In this document: in pieces, positions 63,488 to 64,000 of the stretch | Layout: each line of letters begins with the position of its first letter | Numbering within the stretch: the stretch's first letter is position 1 | The notes under the pieces: generated by a model | Told to the model about the DNA's origin: nothing | The model's database searches: none | Seen by the model: the letters and a program-made list of their open reading frames with translations, nothing else | DNA from: Peteryoungia desertarenae | GTDB lineage: Bacteria > Pseudomonadota > Alphaproteobacteria > Rhizobiales > Rhizobiaceae | Assembly: GCF_005860795.2 (NCBI RefSeq) | Contig: NZ_CP058350.1 | Location: 3,192,501 to 3,256,500, forward strand | DNA: 64,000 bases | Reading direction: 5' to 3' | Translations under genes and position numbers: made by a program

Positions 63488-63892
63488 TCAGTATCGGATG
63501 ACCGGGCAACCACGCACATTGGCGAAAACCATACGGTCGAAATCACCGTGGCGGAAACCGGAAATGACCACTCTGCGCGGGGTTACATCATGGATGCGTG
63601 CGCGACGCAGGCCGGTCCAGCGGGCCTTCTCGATCGCGTCGTGCGGACGGCACTCGCCGCGAGCACGTCTGTCATCGTGACGATCCCAGCGGCGATCGTC
63701 ATGACGATCACGATGGCGATCACCGTGGCGATCCCAATGACGGGGTCCGTCACGAAATTCGATATGCGGGCCGCCACCGCCGATATAGACGCCCCAACCA
63801 AAGCTGTCTGCCGAGGCCGTAGGCGCAACGCCGGTAACGGCCATCAGGGATACCAAAGCTGCAATACCTGCCTTGCGAAGAATACCGGTCAT
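63488..63892 (-). CDS. Secreted small protein with Asp-Arg-His repeats
   Basis: 134 residues. The signal peptide ends PTASA at about residue 28. Residues about 48-78 are a run of DRH/DDR-type tripeptides (DRHGDRHRDRHDDR), encoded by a DNA repeat of about 12-base period. The C-terminal 50 residues are a more conserved-looking domain starting CRPHDAIEKARWTGLRRARI and ending GCPVIRY, with two Cys that may pair. The charged His-rich run could bind metal or polyanions in the periplasm. GAGGAG precedes the ATG. The function is unknown. Confidence 0.8.
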   Translation of the reverse strand: MTGILRKAGIAALVSLMAVTGVAPTASADSFGWGVYIGGGGPHIEFRDGPRHWDRHGDRHRDRHDDRRWDRHDDRRARGECRPHDAIEKARWTGLRRARIHDVTPRRVVISGFRHGDFDRMVFANVRGCPVIRY

Positions 63893-64000
63893 GTCTCTGT
63901 CTCCTCTTGGGTTGGGCCCTCGGGCCGCCTCCCGCCTCTTTCAGCGATTGAAAAGACACTAGATCGAAGCGACTGAACGGCATCCGAATCCCGCGTTCAG

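Noticed and set aside
62992..63501. 169-codon plus-strand frame in the 63 kb gap
   Set aside because: Arg/Ala/Pro-rich, no ribosome site, overlaps the small conserved gene on the other strand and the inverted repeats.
63600..63760. Short tandem DNA repeat that could be taken for a CRISPR-like array
   Set aside because: The roughly 12-base period lies inside a coding sequence and encodes Asp-Arg-His units; no 20-40 base spacers.

Overview
The window reads as ordinary chromosome of an alphaproteobacterium of the Rhizobiaceae type (Rhizobium/Agrobacterium/Sinorhizobium relatives). The evidence is the combination of a GC-rich dcw division cluster preceded by rnpB, a PPi-dependent phosphofructokinase, the betaine-lipid pair btaA-btaB, an ArsR-methyltransferase regulator coupled to metF, and many short conserved proteins of the rhizobial kind. 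I see no prophage, insertion sequence, CRISPR array or replication origin. Coding density is high and gene overlaps of the ATGA type are frequent.

Layout. 1-8.5 kb, minus strand: mraZ-rsmH-ftsL-ftsI-murE-murF-mraY-murD, with murD running off the left edge. The mraZ promoter carries four TGGGN repeats at exactly 10-bp period (MraZ autoregulatory operator). 8.9-9.3 kb: rnpB. 9.4-23.8 kb: a region rich in cell-wall enzymes (two SLT transglycosylases, an MltB-type enzyme, a GH25 lysozyme, an amidase), with a DjlA-like J protein, transporters, pfp, a beta-lactamase-fold hydrolase and btaAB. 24.0-26.2 kb: a 25-residue membrane microprotein, then metF and its ArsR-methyltransferase regulator. 26.3-31.8 kb: a chemoreceptor, ettA and an alpha/beta hydrolase. 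31.9-34.8 kb: a coupled class III CoA-transferase and ThDP enzyme. 34.9-40.0 kb: a DUF1778/GNAT toxin-antitoxin pair, ridA, a rhodanese-like protein, a DUF4432 protein, an L,D-transpeptidase and a ParA-like ATPase.

40.3-49.2 kb, all minus strand, is the most system-like part: an N-formylglutamate-amidohydrolase-like enzyme, a TRAP transporter, a non-adenylylated glutamine-synthetase-family enzyme, an aldehyde dehydrogenase and an iron alcohol dehydrogenase, interrupted by an HTH/PIN toxin-antitoxin pair. I interpret it as a gamma-glutamylation route for an imported amine or amino alcohol. Divergent from it, 49.4-55.2 kb holds a MurR/RpiR regulator, a four-gene ABC importer and a PP2C-type phosphatase. 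56.0-59.7 kb: metH, whose promoter contains almost the same palindrome (15 of 16 bases) as the arsR-metF promoter 33 kb away, which suggests one methionine-cycle regulon. 59.9-64 kb: an AGE-family isomerase, a SIMPL protein, a CAU tRNA that looks like tRNA-Ile2, a divergent ATPase-inhibitor zeta paralogue, small conserved proteins and a noncoding stretch with several inverted repeats.

All functions come from reading motifs and context; no database search was possible.
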